In this document: positions 53,728-62,942 of the stretch, piece after piece | Layout of the letters: the number at the start of each line of letters is the position of its first letter | Position numbering within the stretch: position 1 is the first letter of the stretch | Assembly (NCBI RefSeq): GCF_003797775.2 | Contig: NZ_CP060725.1 | Location: forward strand, 3,652,001 to 3,716,000 | Direction of reading: 5' to 3' | Origin: Sphingopyxis sp. OPL5 | GTDB lineage: Bacteria > Pseudomonadota > Alphaproteobacteria > Sphingomonadales > Sphingomonadaceae | Length of the DNA: 64,000 bases | Program-made: the position numbers and the translations under genes | Notes under the pieces: generated by a model | Told to the model about the DNA's origin: nothing | What the model saw: only the letters and a program-made list of their open reading frames with translations | Databases searched by the model: none

Positions 53728-56619
53728 ATGGTGAGTTTCAGGAAATCTTTTGCGGTCGCGTTGCTGACGATGGTGTCGAGTACCGCGATGGCGCAGGATC
53801 TGACGTCGGGCACAGAGGCCGAAGGTGAGGCCGTGGCCGACGGTGAAAGCATCGTCGTCACCGGCACGCGCATCAAGCAGGATGGTTTTTCGGCGACGGT
53901 GCCAATCAACATTTTGGGTGCGGAAGAACTGGAAGCATCGGGCAAGACCGATCTTGGCCAAATCCTTGCCGAAATGCCGGGCGTTAACCTCGTCGACACC
54001 ACCGTCGGGCAGCCGAACGGGACCATTCAGAACGCCGGCACCAGCACGGTCGCGTTGCGCGGCCTGTCGAGTTCGCGCACGCTGACGCTGATCAACGGAC
54101 GGCGCACGGTTGCCAATGCCGCGAACCGCAGCGTGGTCAGCCTGAACACCATTCCCGTCGATTTCGTCGAGCGCGTCGATGTCATCACCGGCGCCGCATC
54201 GGCGGTCTATGGATCGGACGCGATCGCGGGCGTCGTCAACGTCATCACTGAATCCAAGCTCGAAGGCCTGCGTCTGCGCGGTCGCATCGGGTCTGCACTG
54301 ACCGGCGGCGGCGGGGCTGAGGAGGCGATGGTTGCTGCCACTTTCGGCGCCAAATTCGCAGACGGCCGTGGCTATTTCGCGATCAGCGGCAGCTGGGACG
54401 ACGATGGCGGCCTGCTCGCGCGCGACCGCCTTGCCCGCGCGACCAAGAACTGGACTTTCGCTTCGGGCACCAACACGATCAGCGACCCCGCGCTGAGCAC
54501 CGATACGCCGGGCGGACGCTTTCGCGGCGGCGCCTTTTTCTATGACGACGCCGGCACGTTGCGCACGGGATTTGTGACCAATCGCGACGGCTATAACGAT
54601 CGCTTCGATGACACGCTGCGCCTGCCGCGCACCGTGATGGCGCTGGCCGGCAAAGCGAGTTTCGAAGTGTCGGAGGCGTTCGTCCCCTATGTCGAGGTGC
54701 AATTCTCCGACCTCGACACCTTCTACACCCGCGCGCCCTATGGCTATCGCGATTCGAGCACGGTGTTCCTTCGCGACGAGATCGGCGTTCCGCTTCCGGG
54801 CCTGCCGACCTTCGCGATCGGGCGCATCTCGCGCGACAATCCCTTTGTTCCGACCGAAATCCGCGCCGGCGCTCCGGCCAGCGGCATCGATTGGCGGCGG
54901 CGCTTCGACGAACTGGGCAATCGCGACACGATCAGCGATCGCGACACGCTGCGCGTCTGGGGCGGCGTCCGCGGCAAGCTGGGCGGCGACTGGACCTATG
55001 ACGCGACCTATTCCTATGGCACCTTCGACCAGGTCCAGACGCGACTGAACAATATCAACCTGCAGAATCTGAAATATGCACTCGATGCCGAGCGTCTGGC
55101 GAGCGGCGTGATCCAGTGTCGCGATGCCACCGCGCGCGCTGCCGGCTGCGTTCCGATCAACATCTTCGGCGTCGGGACGATCACGCCGGAGGCGGCGAAT
55201 TACATCCGCCATGATTCGACATTCTACACCAAGCTGCGTCAGGACGTGTTCCAGGCCTTTGCCACCGGTTCGATCTTCGAGCTTCCGGCGGGCAAGGTGC
55301 AGCTTGCGCTCGGCGGTGAATATCGCCGTGAAAAGGGCACGTCGGGCAGCGATGCGCAGACGCTTGCGGTCATCTCGAACGTTGCGGCGGTTCCGAGCTT
55401 CAGCGGCAGCTTCAACGTCAAGGAAGCCTTTGCCGAACTTTCGGTCCCGCTGCTCAGCGGCAAGCCGTTCTTCGAGGAACTGAAGGTCGATTTCGCGGGC
55501 CGCGTGTCCGACTATAGCCAGAAGAACGTCGGCACGGTGTACAGCTATCATGCAGGCGCCGACTGGATGCCCGTGGAAGGGCTGCGTTTCCGTACCCAAT
55601 ATGGCACGGCGCAGCGCGCGCCCAGCCTTCCCGAACTTTATTCGCCGCCGCGCGACGACACCGACACGGTGGTCGACATCTGTTCGGGCATCACGGCAAC
55701 GACCGCCGGCACGGTTGCCGGCAATTGCCGCCTGAACCCGGGCATCGCGGCGACGATCGCCTCGAACGGCGTGTTCACCCAGTCCTCCACCTCGATCCAG
55801 TCGCCCAATATGGGCAGCCTGGCTCTGCGTGAGGAAAAAGGCACGACCTTCACGCTGGGCACGGTGATCTCGCCGCGCGCGCTGCCGGGGCTCAACCTGT
55901 CGGTCGATTATTACAACATCAAGGTGACCAATGCGATCTCGGCGCTGGATAACGAGATTTTGCTGCGTCAGTGCTATTCGGACGCGACGAATTTCGCCGG
56001 CAACGAGTTCTGCCAGTCGGTGATCCGCGGGGCCGACGGCCAGATCCTGCAGATCAACCAGGTGCCGCAGAACCTCGATCGCATCTCGACGTCGGGCATC
56101 GATACGTCGTTCGCCTATCGGCTGCCGCTGGAAGGGGTCGGTGTCGCCGGCGACCTGCGTTTCGATTTCAACTGGACGCATGTGATCAAGAAGGAAACCC
56201 AGTATCAGGGGATCAACGGCACCGAAATTTCCAATACCAGGGGGCAGATTTCCTCGCCGACCGACGTTGTCCGCGCCCGGATCGGGTACACGAACAAGCT
56301 GTGGAACATCGACTGGCGCGTGCGTTACATCGGCCCGATGGTGTCGTCGAACGATCGTGTGGCGGCGGCCGAAGCGGCCGGGTTCGCCAATCCGCTATAC
56401 CTCTATTATGGCGCCTATTGGCGGCACGACATCGGGGCGAGCATCCGGCCCGAATTCGGTGGCGGCAAGTGGCGCCTGTCGGTTGGCATCACCAACCTGT
56501 TCGACAAGACCGGGCCGAATGTGCCCGAAGGTGCGACGCCCTTTGACGACAATGGCTATATCCTCGACTATGGTGTTGTCGGACGCTCGGGCTTCGCGTC
56601 GATCGAGGTGAAGTTCTGA
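53728..56619 (+). CDS. TonB-dependent receptor of the peptide-catabolic locus
   Basis: 963 residues from MVSFRKSFAVALLTMV; the upstream frame to 53572 lacks a signal and is rejected. The signal peptide ends STAMAQ. The plug begins ESIVVTGTRI and contains VDVITGAASAVYGSDAIAG. The long barrel ends in SGFASIEVKF. Large receptors of this type carry oligopeptides, glycans or metal chelates across the outer membrane. Its position before secreted peptidases suggests a peptide substrate. It overlaps the next gene by one base (TGATG). Confidence 0.96.
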   Translation: MVSFRKSFAVALLTMVSSTAMAQDLTSGTEAEGEAVADGESIVVTGTRIKQDGFSATVPINILGAEELEASGKTDLGQILAEMPGVNLVDTTVGQPNGTIQNAGTSTVALRGLSSSRTLTLINGRRTVANAANRSVVSLNTIPVDFVERVDVITGAASAVYGSDAIAGVVNVITESKLEGLRLRGRIGSALTGGGGAEEAMVAATFGAKFADGRGYFAISGSWDDDGGLLARDRLARATKNWTFASGTNTISDPALSTDTPGGRFRGGAFFYDDAGTLRTGFVTNRDGYNDRFDDTLRLPRTVMALAGKASFEVSEAFVPYVEVQFSDLDTFYTRAPYGYRDSSTVFLRDEIGVPLPGLPTFAIGRISRDNPFVPTEIRAGAPASGIDWRRRFDELGNRDTISDRDTLRVWGGVRGKLGGDWTYDATYSYGTFDQVQTRLNNINLQNLKYALDAERLASGVIQCRDATARAAGCVPINIFGVGTITPEAANYIRHDSTFYTKLRQDVFQAFATGSIFELPAGKVQLALGGEYRREKGTSGSDAQTLAVISNVAAVPSFSGSFNVKEAFAELSVPLLSGKPFFEELKVDFAGRVSDYSQKNVGTVYSYHAGADWMPVEGLRFRTQYGTAQRAPSLPELYSPPRDDTDTVVDICSGITATTAGTVAGNCRLNPGIAATIASNGVFTQSSTSIQSPNMGSLALREEKGTTFTLGTVISPRALPGLNLSVDYYNIKVTNAISALDNEILLRQCYSDATNFAGNEFCQSVIRGADGQILQINQVPQNLDRISTSGIDTSFAYRLPLEGVGVAGDLRFDFNWTHVIKKETQYQGINGTEISNTRGQISSPTDVVRARIGYTNKLWNIDWRVRYIGPMVSSNDRVAAAEAAGFANPLYLYYGAYWRHDIGASIRPEFGGGKWRLSVGITNLFDKTGPNVPEGATPFDDNGYILDYGVVGRSGFASIEVKF

Positions 56620-57560
56620 TGCGCCGGCGGAAGGCGTCGGCGCGAGCCATCGGTCTGGCGATGCTGGTCCTGGCCGTGGCGGGAGGGACCATCGGCTCCA
56701 CCGCCCTGGCCCGGGCGGCGGCCCCCGCCAAGGCGGCGAAGGACAAGGCGCCGGCCTTGCCGGACCTCAAACCCGGTGCGGGGAGCTTCCTTTTTTCCGG
56801 CTGGGCCGGAAAGCCGCTCCGCGTCCATTATTACCTGCCCGACAAGGTGACCGAGACCACGCGCATCCTGTTCGTCATCCATGGTGCCGGGCGCAATGCC
56901 GACGGTTACCGCGACGCGTGGATCCCCTACGCCAACGAGGGGCAGTATATCGTCCTGACTCCCGAATATTCGAAGGAGGATTTCCCGACCTCGCTAACCT
57001 ATAATGTCGGGCATATCGTCGACGAAGCCGGCAATCCGCGGCCGCGCGAACAATGGTCGTTCGCGTCGATCGAACCGATGTTCGATGCTGTTCGCCAGGC
57101 GACGGGCACCAAGGTGCCCCGATATGCGATCTATGGCCACTCGGCAGGGGGGCAGTTCGTGCATCGTTTCGTCGAACTGTGGCCCGACGCCCGCTACAGC
57201 CGGGCGGTCGCCGCCAACGCCGGCTGGTACACGATGCCCGATCTGGCGATCCAATATCCCTATGGTCTGAAGGGTGCACCGACCGACGCCGCCGGATTGA
57301 AAGCGACACTGGAAAAACCGTTGACGATCCTGCTCGGCACAGCGGACACCGATCCCAATCATCACCAGCTTTCGCGGACGCCTGAAGCGATGACGCAGGG
57401 CGTCCACCGGCTGGCGCGCGGCGAATTCTTCCATGCCTATGGCCGCAAGGTGGCGCATGAACTGGGCGCCAAATTCGCATGGAAGCTCGATTACGCGCCG
57501 AACATTGCACATAGCAATACGGGCATTAGCCAATACGCGCAGAAGCTGGTCTGGGAATAA
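56619..57560 (+). CDS. Exported alpha/beta hydrolase
   Basis: 313 residues, starting on the last base of the receptor stop. A signal peptide (LAMLVLAVAGGTIGSTALARA) is followed by an Ala/Lys-rich linker. The nucleophile elbow is YGHSAGGQFVHRF, and the catalytic His probably lies in IAHSNTGISQYA. Other blocks are FVIHGAGRNADGYRD and TILLGTADTDPNHH. It looks like a polyester or peptide-ester hydrolase related to PHB-depolymerase-like proteins. It belongs to the second unit of the locus. Confidence 0.86.
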   Translation: MRRRKASARAIGLAMLVLAVAGGTIGSTALARAAAPAKAAKDKAPALPDLKPGAGSFLFSGWAGKPLRVHYYLPDKVTETTRILFVIHGAGRNADGYRDAWIPYANEGQYIVLTPEYSKEDFPTSLTYNVGHIVDEAGNPRPREQWSFASIEPMFDAVRQATGTKVPRYAIYGHSAGGQFVHRFVELWPDARYSRAVAANAGWYTMPDLAIQYPYGLKGAPTDAAGLKATLEKPLTILLGTADTDPNHHQLSRTPEAMTQGVHRLARGEFFHAYGRKVAHELGAKFAWKLDYAPNIAHSNTGISQYAQKLVWE

Positions 57561-57722
57561 CCCTACCCAACAGGGTGGTCGAGTACAGGTGGTCGTGGCG
57601 TCCCTATTGCGGGCCGGTCGCGTCCGGCCGCCTGCTGCCCGCACAATGCGGTTGCGTCCGAACCTTGCGCCGACCCGCATCCGGTAAAGCGGTAAACTTC
57701 ACTCCCGTCATGGAGAATCGAC

Positions 57723-59027
57723 GTGGCAAAGCGCCTGACGCTTTACATCTTTATCGGCCTCGCGCTCGGGTTGCTGGTCGGCTGGGCGATCAACGCCGCA
57801 ATGACGGACGGCACCGCGGCGACGCAGGAGCGGCTTGTGACGATCGCCGGCCATTTCTCTGTCGTCAGCACGTTGTTCCTGCGGTTGATCAAGATGATCA
57901 TCGCACCGCTGGTGTTCGCCACTCTGGTGTCGGGGATCATCCATATGGCCGATACCTCGGCGCTCGGGCGGATCGGGGGGCGGGCGCTGGCTTGGTTCAT
58001 CGGCGCGAGTTTCATTTCGCTCCTGCTCGGCCTGCTGCTTGTCAACATCTTCAAGCCGGGCGTCGGCCTCGAACTCGATTTGCCTACCGCGACCGGATCG
58101 ACCAGCCTCGCCACCGCTGATTTCAGCATCGCCAAATTCGTCACCCATCTGGTGCCGACATCGATGTTCGACGCGATGGCGAACAACGAGATATTGCAGA
58201 TCGTCGTCCTGTCGCTGTTCGTCGGCGTCGGTATTACCAGCCTTGGCAGTGGCGGCCAACGGCTTGCGGGGCTGGTCGAGGAAATGGTCGCGGTGATGCT
58301 CAAGATCACCGAATATGTCATGCGCGTCGCTCCGATCGCCGTCTTCGCGGCGGTTGCCGCCGCGGTGATCGAGCGCGGCGTCGGCATCGTCGTGACCTTC
58401 GGTTACTTCATTGGTGTCTTCTATCTGGGGCTGGCCCTCCTGTGGGTTGTCCTTCTTTCCGCCGCATGGATATTGCTGCGCGCAAACCCGATCGTGCTGC
58501 TGCGCAACATTCGTGAGCCAATTCTGCTCGCCTTTTCGACCGCTTCGTCGGAAGCCGCCTTTCCGCGCACGCTCGAGGCCCTCGACAGGGGCGGCGTGCC
58601 GCGGCGGATTTCCAGCTTCGTGTTGCCGCTCGGCTATTCGTTCAATCTCGACGGGTCGATGATGTACATGGCCTTTGCAATCATGTTCATCGCCCAGGCC
58701 TATGGCGTCGAGATGGATTTGTGGCAGCAGTTCACGGTGCTGCTGATCCTGATGGTGACATCAAAGGGTGTGGCGGGTGTGCCGCGCGCCAGTCTGGTCG
58801 TCGTGGCGGCGACATTGTCGTTCGTGAACCTGCCCGAAGCCGGATTGTTGCTCATCCTCGCGATCGATCATTTTCTCGACATGGGCCGCACCGCGACCAA
58901 TGTCGTCGGCAACGCGGTGGCCTGCACCGCGGTCGCGCGCTGGGAGGGCGTCCTCGGCGTTGAAGAGGAACCCGAACCGGCCGCATTGGCGCTTGAAATC
59001 GAGACCACCCCGGTCTCCAAAGTCTGA
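57723..59027 (+). CDS. Dicarboxylate/amino-acid:cation symporter (DAACS)
   Basis: 434 residues from a GTG at 57723, with GGAGAATC before it. Eight-span transporters of the GltP/DctA type: conserved LRLIKMIIAPLVFATLVSGI, the serine-rich AFSTASSEAAFPRTLEAL hairpin, FVLPLGYSFNLDGSMMYM, and the substrate-binding IDHFLDMGRTATNVVGNA. The final segment normally coordinates the substrate carboxylate through an Arg; here the RTATNVVGN pattern fits acidic or neutral amino acids. It probably imports amino acids released in the periplasm by this locus. Confidence 0.94.
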   Translation: MAKRLTLYIFIGLALGLLVGWAINAAMTDGTAATQERLVTIAGHFSVVSTLFLRLIKMIIAPLVFATLVSGIIHMADTSALGRIGGRALAWFIGASFISLLLGLLLVNIFKPGVGLELDLPTATGSTSLATADFSIAKFVTHLVPTSMFDAMANNEILQIVVLSLFVGVGITSLGSGGQRLAGLVEEMVAVMLKITEYVMRVAPIAVFAAVAAAVIERGVGIVVTFGYFIGVFYLGLALLWVVLLSAAWILLRANPIVLLRNIREPILLAFSTASSEAAFPRTLEALDRGGVPRRISSFVLPLGYSFNLDGSMMYMAFAIMFIAQAYGVEMDLWQQFTVLLILMVTSKGVAGVPRASLVVVAATLSFVNLPEAGLLLILAIDHFLDMGRTATNVVGNAVACTAVARWEGVLGVEEEPEPAALALEIETTPVSKV

Positions 59028-59060
59028 ATGGCTTTTCTCCAATTCGCGAAAGGAATTTTT

Positions 59061-60338
59061 ATGCGTAACATGGTGTTGCTGACCCTGGGCGCGGCCCTGA
59101 TGGCAGCCTCCCCCGCGCAGGCCGCCCCCAAGGCGAAGCCCGAGGCCGTGCTGAAGACCAAGGGGTATGAATCAGCGATCAAGATCCTCGACCGCGACCA
59201 TGACCGGATGATCGAAGAGATCATCAAGCTTACGGAAATTCCGGCGCCGCCGTTCAAGGAGGCCGCGCGCGCCGCCGCCTATGCCGAAATGCTGAAGGAC
59301 GCGGGACTCCAGGACGTCGAGATCGACGAAGAGGGCAATGCGATGGGCGTCTATCGCGGCACCGGTCCCGCCGGCGGCCCGGCGGTGATGATCGCCGCGC
59401 ATCTCGACACCGTCTTTCCCGAGGGCACGCCGATCAAGGTTCGCCGCGACGGGACGCGCCTCTATGCCCCCGGCATCGGCGACGACACGCGCAGCCTGGC
59501 CGTGCTGCTCGCCTATGCGCGCGCGATGAAGGAAAGCGGGATCAAGGTGAAGCAGGACATCGTCTTCGTCGGCAATGTCGGCGAGGAAGGGCCGGGCGAC
59601 CTGCGCGGCGTCCGCTACCTGCTGACCAAGGGCAAGTATAAGGACCGGGTGAAGGCCTTCTTCTCGATGGACGGGACCGATGCATCGCGGGTCGTCAACG
59701 GCGGGGTCGGATCGCGGCGCTATCGTATCACCTACAAGGGGCCGGGCGGGCACAGCTATGGCGCGTTCGGACTGGTCAACCCGATGGCGGCGATGAGCCA
59801 GACCGTGGTCGACTTCTACAAGATCCCCGTTCCGGCCAAGCCCAAGACCACCTATGCCGCCAGCGTCACCGGCGGCGGCACCTCGGTCAATTCGATCCCG
59901 AACGAAGTGTTCATGGAATTCGATATGCGGTCGGAAAACCCCGCCGAACTCGCCAAGCTCGAACAGGCGTTCCTTGCCGTCGTCAAGAACAGCGTCGACG
60001 GCGAGAATGCAGCTCGGTCGGTCAAGGAAGGACCGGTTACCGCCGACGTCAAGCTGATCGGCGACCGTCCGGCGGGCGAGACCGCCGCGACGCAGCAGAT
60101 CGTCCGCAATGCGGATGCGATCATCCGCGCCAAGGGGCTGGAACCGCGACCCTCCTTCTCCTCGACCGACTCGAACATTCCGATGAGCCTCGGCATCCCG
60201 GCGGTGACGATCGGGTCGGGCGGACAGGGCGGCCGTGCGCACTCGCTCGATGAATGGATCGACGTCGAAAAGACCAAGAGCCTGCACGGCGCCACCGTCG
60301 GTCTCGGCATCCTGCTCGCCACCGCAGGCGTCCAATAA
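59061..60338 (+). CDS. Exported M20-family metallopeptidase
   Basis: 425 residues from MRNMVLLTLGAALMAASPAQA; GAAAGGA lies upstream. M20 zinc ligands and catalytic residues are visible: MIAAHLDTVFPEG (His, Asp), GIGDDTRSLAVLLAYA (bridging Asp), GNVGEEGPGD (Glu pair) and the late SGGQGGRAHSLDEWID (His). The dimerisation insert contains GGHSYGAFGL. Such enzymes cleave di/tripeptides or N-acyl amino acids. The signal peptide places it in the periplasm, downstream of receptor-mediated uptake. The stop overlaps the CapA gene start. Confidence 0.92.
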   Translation: MRNMVLLTLGAALMAASPAQAAPKAKPEAVLKTKGYESAIKILDRDHDRMIEEIIKLTEIPAPPFKEAARAAAYAEMLKDAGLQDVEIDEEGNAMGVYRGTGPAGGPAVMIAAHLDTVFPEGTPIKVRRDGTRLYAPGIGDDTRSLAVLLAYARAMKESGIKVKQDIVFVGNVGEEGPGDLRGVRYLLTKGKYKDRVKAFFSMDGTDASRVVNGGVGSRRYRITYKGPGGHSYGAFGLVNPMAAMSQTVVDFYKIPVPAKPKTTYAASVTGGGTSVNSIPNEVFMEFDMRSENPAELAKLEQAFLAVVKNSVDGENAARSVKEGPVTADVKLIGDRPAGETAATQQIVRNADAIIRAKGLEPRPSFSSTDSNIPMSLGIPAVTIGSGGQGGRAHSLDEWIDVEKTKSLHGATVGLGILLATAGVQ

Positions 60339-61768
60339 TGGGCACCCGGCCGCGCTACCTCCGCGCCTCGCGGATCGCCGGGACGGTCGCGGCCGGGTTC
60401 GCTCTCGCGCTCGCGCTGACGCTGTCGGCGCAGGAAAAGCTCGAAACGGCGCCGGTGCCGACAGTGCCGATCGCCGACGGCTTCACCATCGCGGGTGCGG
60501 GAGACCTCATCTACCTGCGCCCGATGCTGCCGACGATCGAAGCGCGGAGCCCCGATCTGCTGCGCCTGCTGCGCGGTGCCGACGTCACCTTCGGTAATTT
60601 CGAGACGAGCGTCATCGACCTGACCGATACCAAGGCGGTGCCGCAGGCGGAATCGGGCGGCACCTGGATGCACGCCGATCCCGGCGTTCCCGCCGATGTG
60701 CGCGCCATGGGCTTCACCATCGTCAGCCATGCCAACAATCACGCCACCGACTGGGGCGTCGAGGGGATGGACGAGACTGGGCGCCATCTGACCGCGGCGA
60801 AGCTGGTCTGGGGCGGAACTGGCAAGACGATGGCGGCAGCGCGCGCACCGCGCTACCTCGACACTGCCAAGGGCCGTGTCGCCATCGTCTCGGCCACTTC
60901 GACCTTCACGCCGATGTCGGTCGCCGCCAATCCGGTCGGCAGCGTTCCCGGCAGACCCGGGGTCAACAGCCTGCGCACGCGCCGCTCGACGGTCGTGTCG
61001 GCCGGCGAACTGGAGATGCTGGCGGGCCTCGCCGCGCGCTCCGAACTGCGCAGTGACGGGCGCAAGGACGACGGCGTCATGTTGATGGGCAGCCACTACA
61101 AGGCCGGGCCGGTGCGTGAAGGAAAGCTGGCCTTCAGCTATCGCGTCAACCAGCGCGACGTCGACGAGAATTTTCTGTCGGTCCGGCAGGCGAAGCAGAA
61201 CGGCAATTTCGTCATCTTCTCGGTCCACAATCACGAACCTTCGAACGCTTCGCAGGAACCGGCGGATTTCGCGATCCAGCTTGCGCATGATGTGATCGAC
61301 GCGGGCGCCGACGTCTATATGGGCCACGGCCCGCATCAGCTTCGCGGCATCGAAATCTACAAGGGGCGGCCCATCTTCTATTCGCTCGGCAATTTTGCGA
61401 TGATGAACAATTCGCTCGACGAAATTCCCGACGACATGTTCCAGCAATATGGCGTCGCGCCCGGCGCGGCGACGGTTCCCGAATTGTTGCAAGCCCGCAA
61501 CACGCGATCTTTCTCGGACCCTAATCTGTATGAATCGGTGATCGCGACCAGCCGCTACGTCGGCGGGCAGGTCGTCGAAATCAGGCTTTACCCGATCGAT
61601 CTGGGCGTCGACGTGCGCGGCGCGGGCAAGGGCGTTCCTGCAATGGCATCGCCCGCGCGGGCACAGGCGATCCTCGAGCGGCTGCAGCGGCTGTCGGCGC
61701 CGTTCGGAACGACGATCAGCATCGAAAAAAATGTCGGAATCATCCGGCCGGGCGAGGGGCGCCGATAG
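60338..61768 (+). CDS. CapA-family protein (poly-gamma-glutamate-type metallophosphoesterase fold)
   Basis: 476 residues, ATG on the last base of the M20 stop. An N-terminal hydrophobic segment (IAGTVAAGFALALALTLSA) serves as signal or anchor. The CapA/PGA_cap fold is recognisable from GAGDLIYLRP, the NFETSVID metal-binding block, VSHANNHATDWG and VYMGHGPHQLRGIEIYKG. CapA is named for poly-gamma-glutamate capsule export or synthesis, but no capBC genes are present. In a degradative locus it may hydrolyse or recognise a gamma-linked or other polymer. Confidence 0.9.
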   Translation: MGTRPRYLRASRIAGTVAAGFALALALTLSAQEKLETAPVPTVPIADGFTIAGAGDLIYLRPMLPTIEARSPDLLRLLRGADVTFGNFETSVIDLTDTKAVPQAESGGTWMHADPGVPADVRAMGFTIVSHANNHATDWGVEGMDETGRHLTAAKLVWGGTGKTMAAARAPRYLDTAKGRVAIVSATSTFTPMSVAANPVGSVPGRPGVNSLRTRRSTVVSAGELEMLAGLAARSELRSDGRKDDGVMLMGSHYKAGPVREGKLAFSYRVNQRDVDENFLSVRQAKQNGNFVIFSVHNHEPSNASQEPADFAIQLAHDVIDAGADVYMGHGPHQLRGIEIYKGRPIFYSLGNFAMMNNSLDEIPDDMFQQYGVAPGAATVPELLQARNTRSFSDPNLYESVIATSRYVGGQVVEIRLYPIDLGVDVRGAGKGVPAMASPARAQAILERLQRLSAPFGTTISIEKNVGIIRPGEGRR

Positions 61769-61802
61769 CCATCGACGGCGACACATTCAGGTGCAGGATA
61801 TC

Positions 61803-62933
61803 ATGACACTTCAGGACTTGCAGACACCCTGCCTCCTTCTCGACGAAGCGAAGCTGCGGCGCAATGTTGCCGGGATGCAGGACCATCTCGCGCGGCTGGG
61901 GGTGGCCTTCCGTCCGCATCTGAAGACCGCCAAATCGCGCGACGTCGCGCGGGTCGCGATGACGTCATCGACGGGACCCGCGATGGTCTCGACGCTGCGT
62001 GAGGCCGAATATTTCGCCGAAGGCGGCGTGACGGACATGATCTATGGCGTCGGGATCGTGCCGGCCAAGCTTGGGCGTGTCGCGGCGATCCGCGGCAGGG
62101 GAGTGGATCTGGCGGTCATTCTGGACAGCATCGACCAGGCGGAGGCTGTCGTCCGCCATGCGCGCGCCAGCGGAGACCGGATTCCCGCGCTGATCGAGAT
62201 CGACGGCGACGGCCACCGATCGGGCGTTGCGCCCGGCGACGCCGCGACGCTCGTCGAAATCGCGCGCGCGCTGGCGGATGGCGCCGAATTGCGCGGCGTC
62301 CTCATCCATGCGGGCGGCAGCTATGCCCTCGATGACCCCGATACGCTCGCGGCCGCGGCGGAAGCCGAGCGCTTCGCGGCGGTTTCCGCCGCCGATATCT
62401 TGCGCGCTGTCGGCCTGCCTTGCCCGGTGGTCAGTGTCGGCTCGACGCCGACCGCGCGTTTCGCCCGCGATCTCGCTGGCGTGACCGAAGTGCGGGCCGG
62501 CGTGTTCATGTTCGGCGATCTTTATCAGGCCGGCGTCGGCTCGGTCGGCATCGACGACATCGCTTTGTCGGTGCTCTGCAGCGTGATCGGACATCAACCT
62601 GCGAAGGGCCGGATTCTTGTCGATGCTGGTTGGATGGCGATGTCGCGCGACCGCGGGACGTCAGGCCAGGCTATCGACCAGGGCTATGGTCTGGTGTGCG
62701 ACTTCGCCGGGCGCGTCTTTGACGACCTGATCATGGTCGAGGCCAATCAGGAGCATGGCGTCATCGCCCTGCGTCCGGGATCGACGGCCGTATTACCCGA
62801 CCTTCCGGTCGGTGCGCAGCTCCGAATCCTGCCGAACCATGCATGCGCGACCGGGGCGCAATATGATCGCTATCATGTGCTGGACGGCGACGGTCAGTTG
62901 ACCGCGATCTGGCCCCGGATCAACGGCTGGTAG
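61803..62933 (+). CDS. DSD1-family D-hydroxyamino-acid dehydratase/aldolase
   Basis: 376 residues. An alanine-racemase-like N-domain holds the PLP lysine in FRPHLKTAKS. The C-terminal NHACATG has the His-x-Cys zinc pair seen in eukaryotic-type D-serine dehydratases, rather than the His-x-Asp of D-threonine aldolases, so dehydratase activity on D-Ser or D-threo-hydroxyaspartate is favoured. The family also includes beta-hydroxyaspartate aldolase. It is cytosolic. The dehydratase of the threonine type follows after 9 nt. Confidence 0.9.
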   Translation: MTLQDLQTPCLLLDEAKLRRNVAGMQDHLARLGVAFRPHLKTAKSRDVARVAMTSSTGPAMVSTLREAEYFAEGGVTDMIYGVGIVPAKLGRVAAIRGRGVDLAVILDSIDQAEAVVRHARASGDRIPALIEIDGDGHRSGVAPGDAATLVEIARALADGAELRGVLIHAGGSYALDDPDTLAAAAEAERFAAVSAADILRAVGLPCPVVSVGSTPTARFARDLAGVTEVRAGVFMFGDLYQAGVGSVGIDDIALSVLCSVIGHQPAKGRILVDAGWMAMSRDRGTSGQAIDQGYGLVCDFAGRVFDDLIMVEANQEHGVIALRPGSTAVLPDLPVGAQLRILPNHACATGAQYDRYHVLDGDGQLTAIWPRINGW

Positions 62934-62942
62934 AGACAGGAT

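Noticed and set aside
53452..56181. 909-codon open frame on the reverse strand opposite the TonB receptor
   Set aside because: Long antisense frames are expected in GC-rich genes; the forward product is a complete TonB receptor and the reverse product is low-complexity Arg/Asp/Ala sequence with no family features.
59852..61786. 644-codon reverse frame over the M20 and CapA genes
   Set aside because: Shadow of two well-supported forward genes; no ribosome site or recognisable domain.
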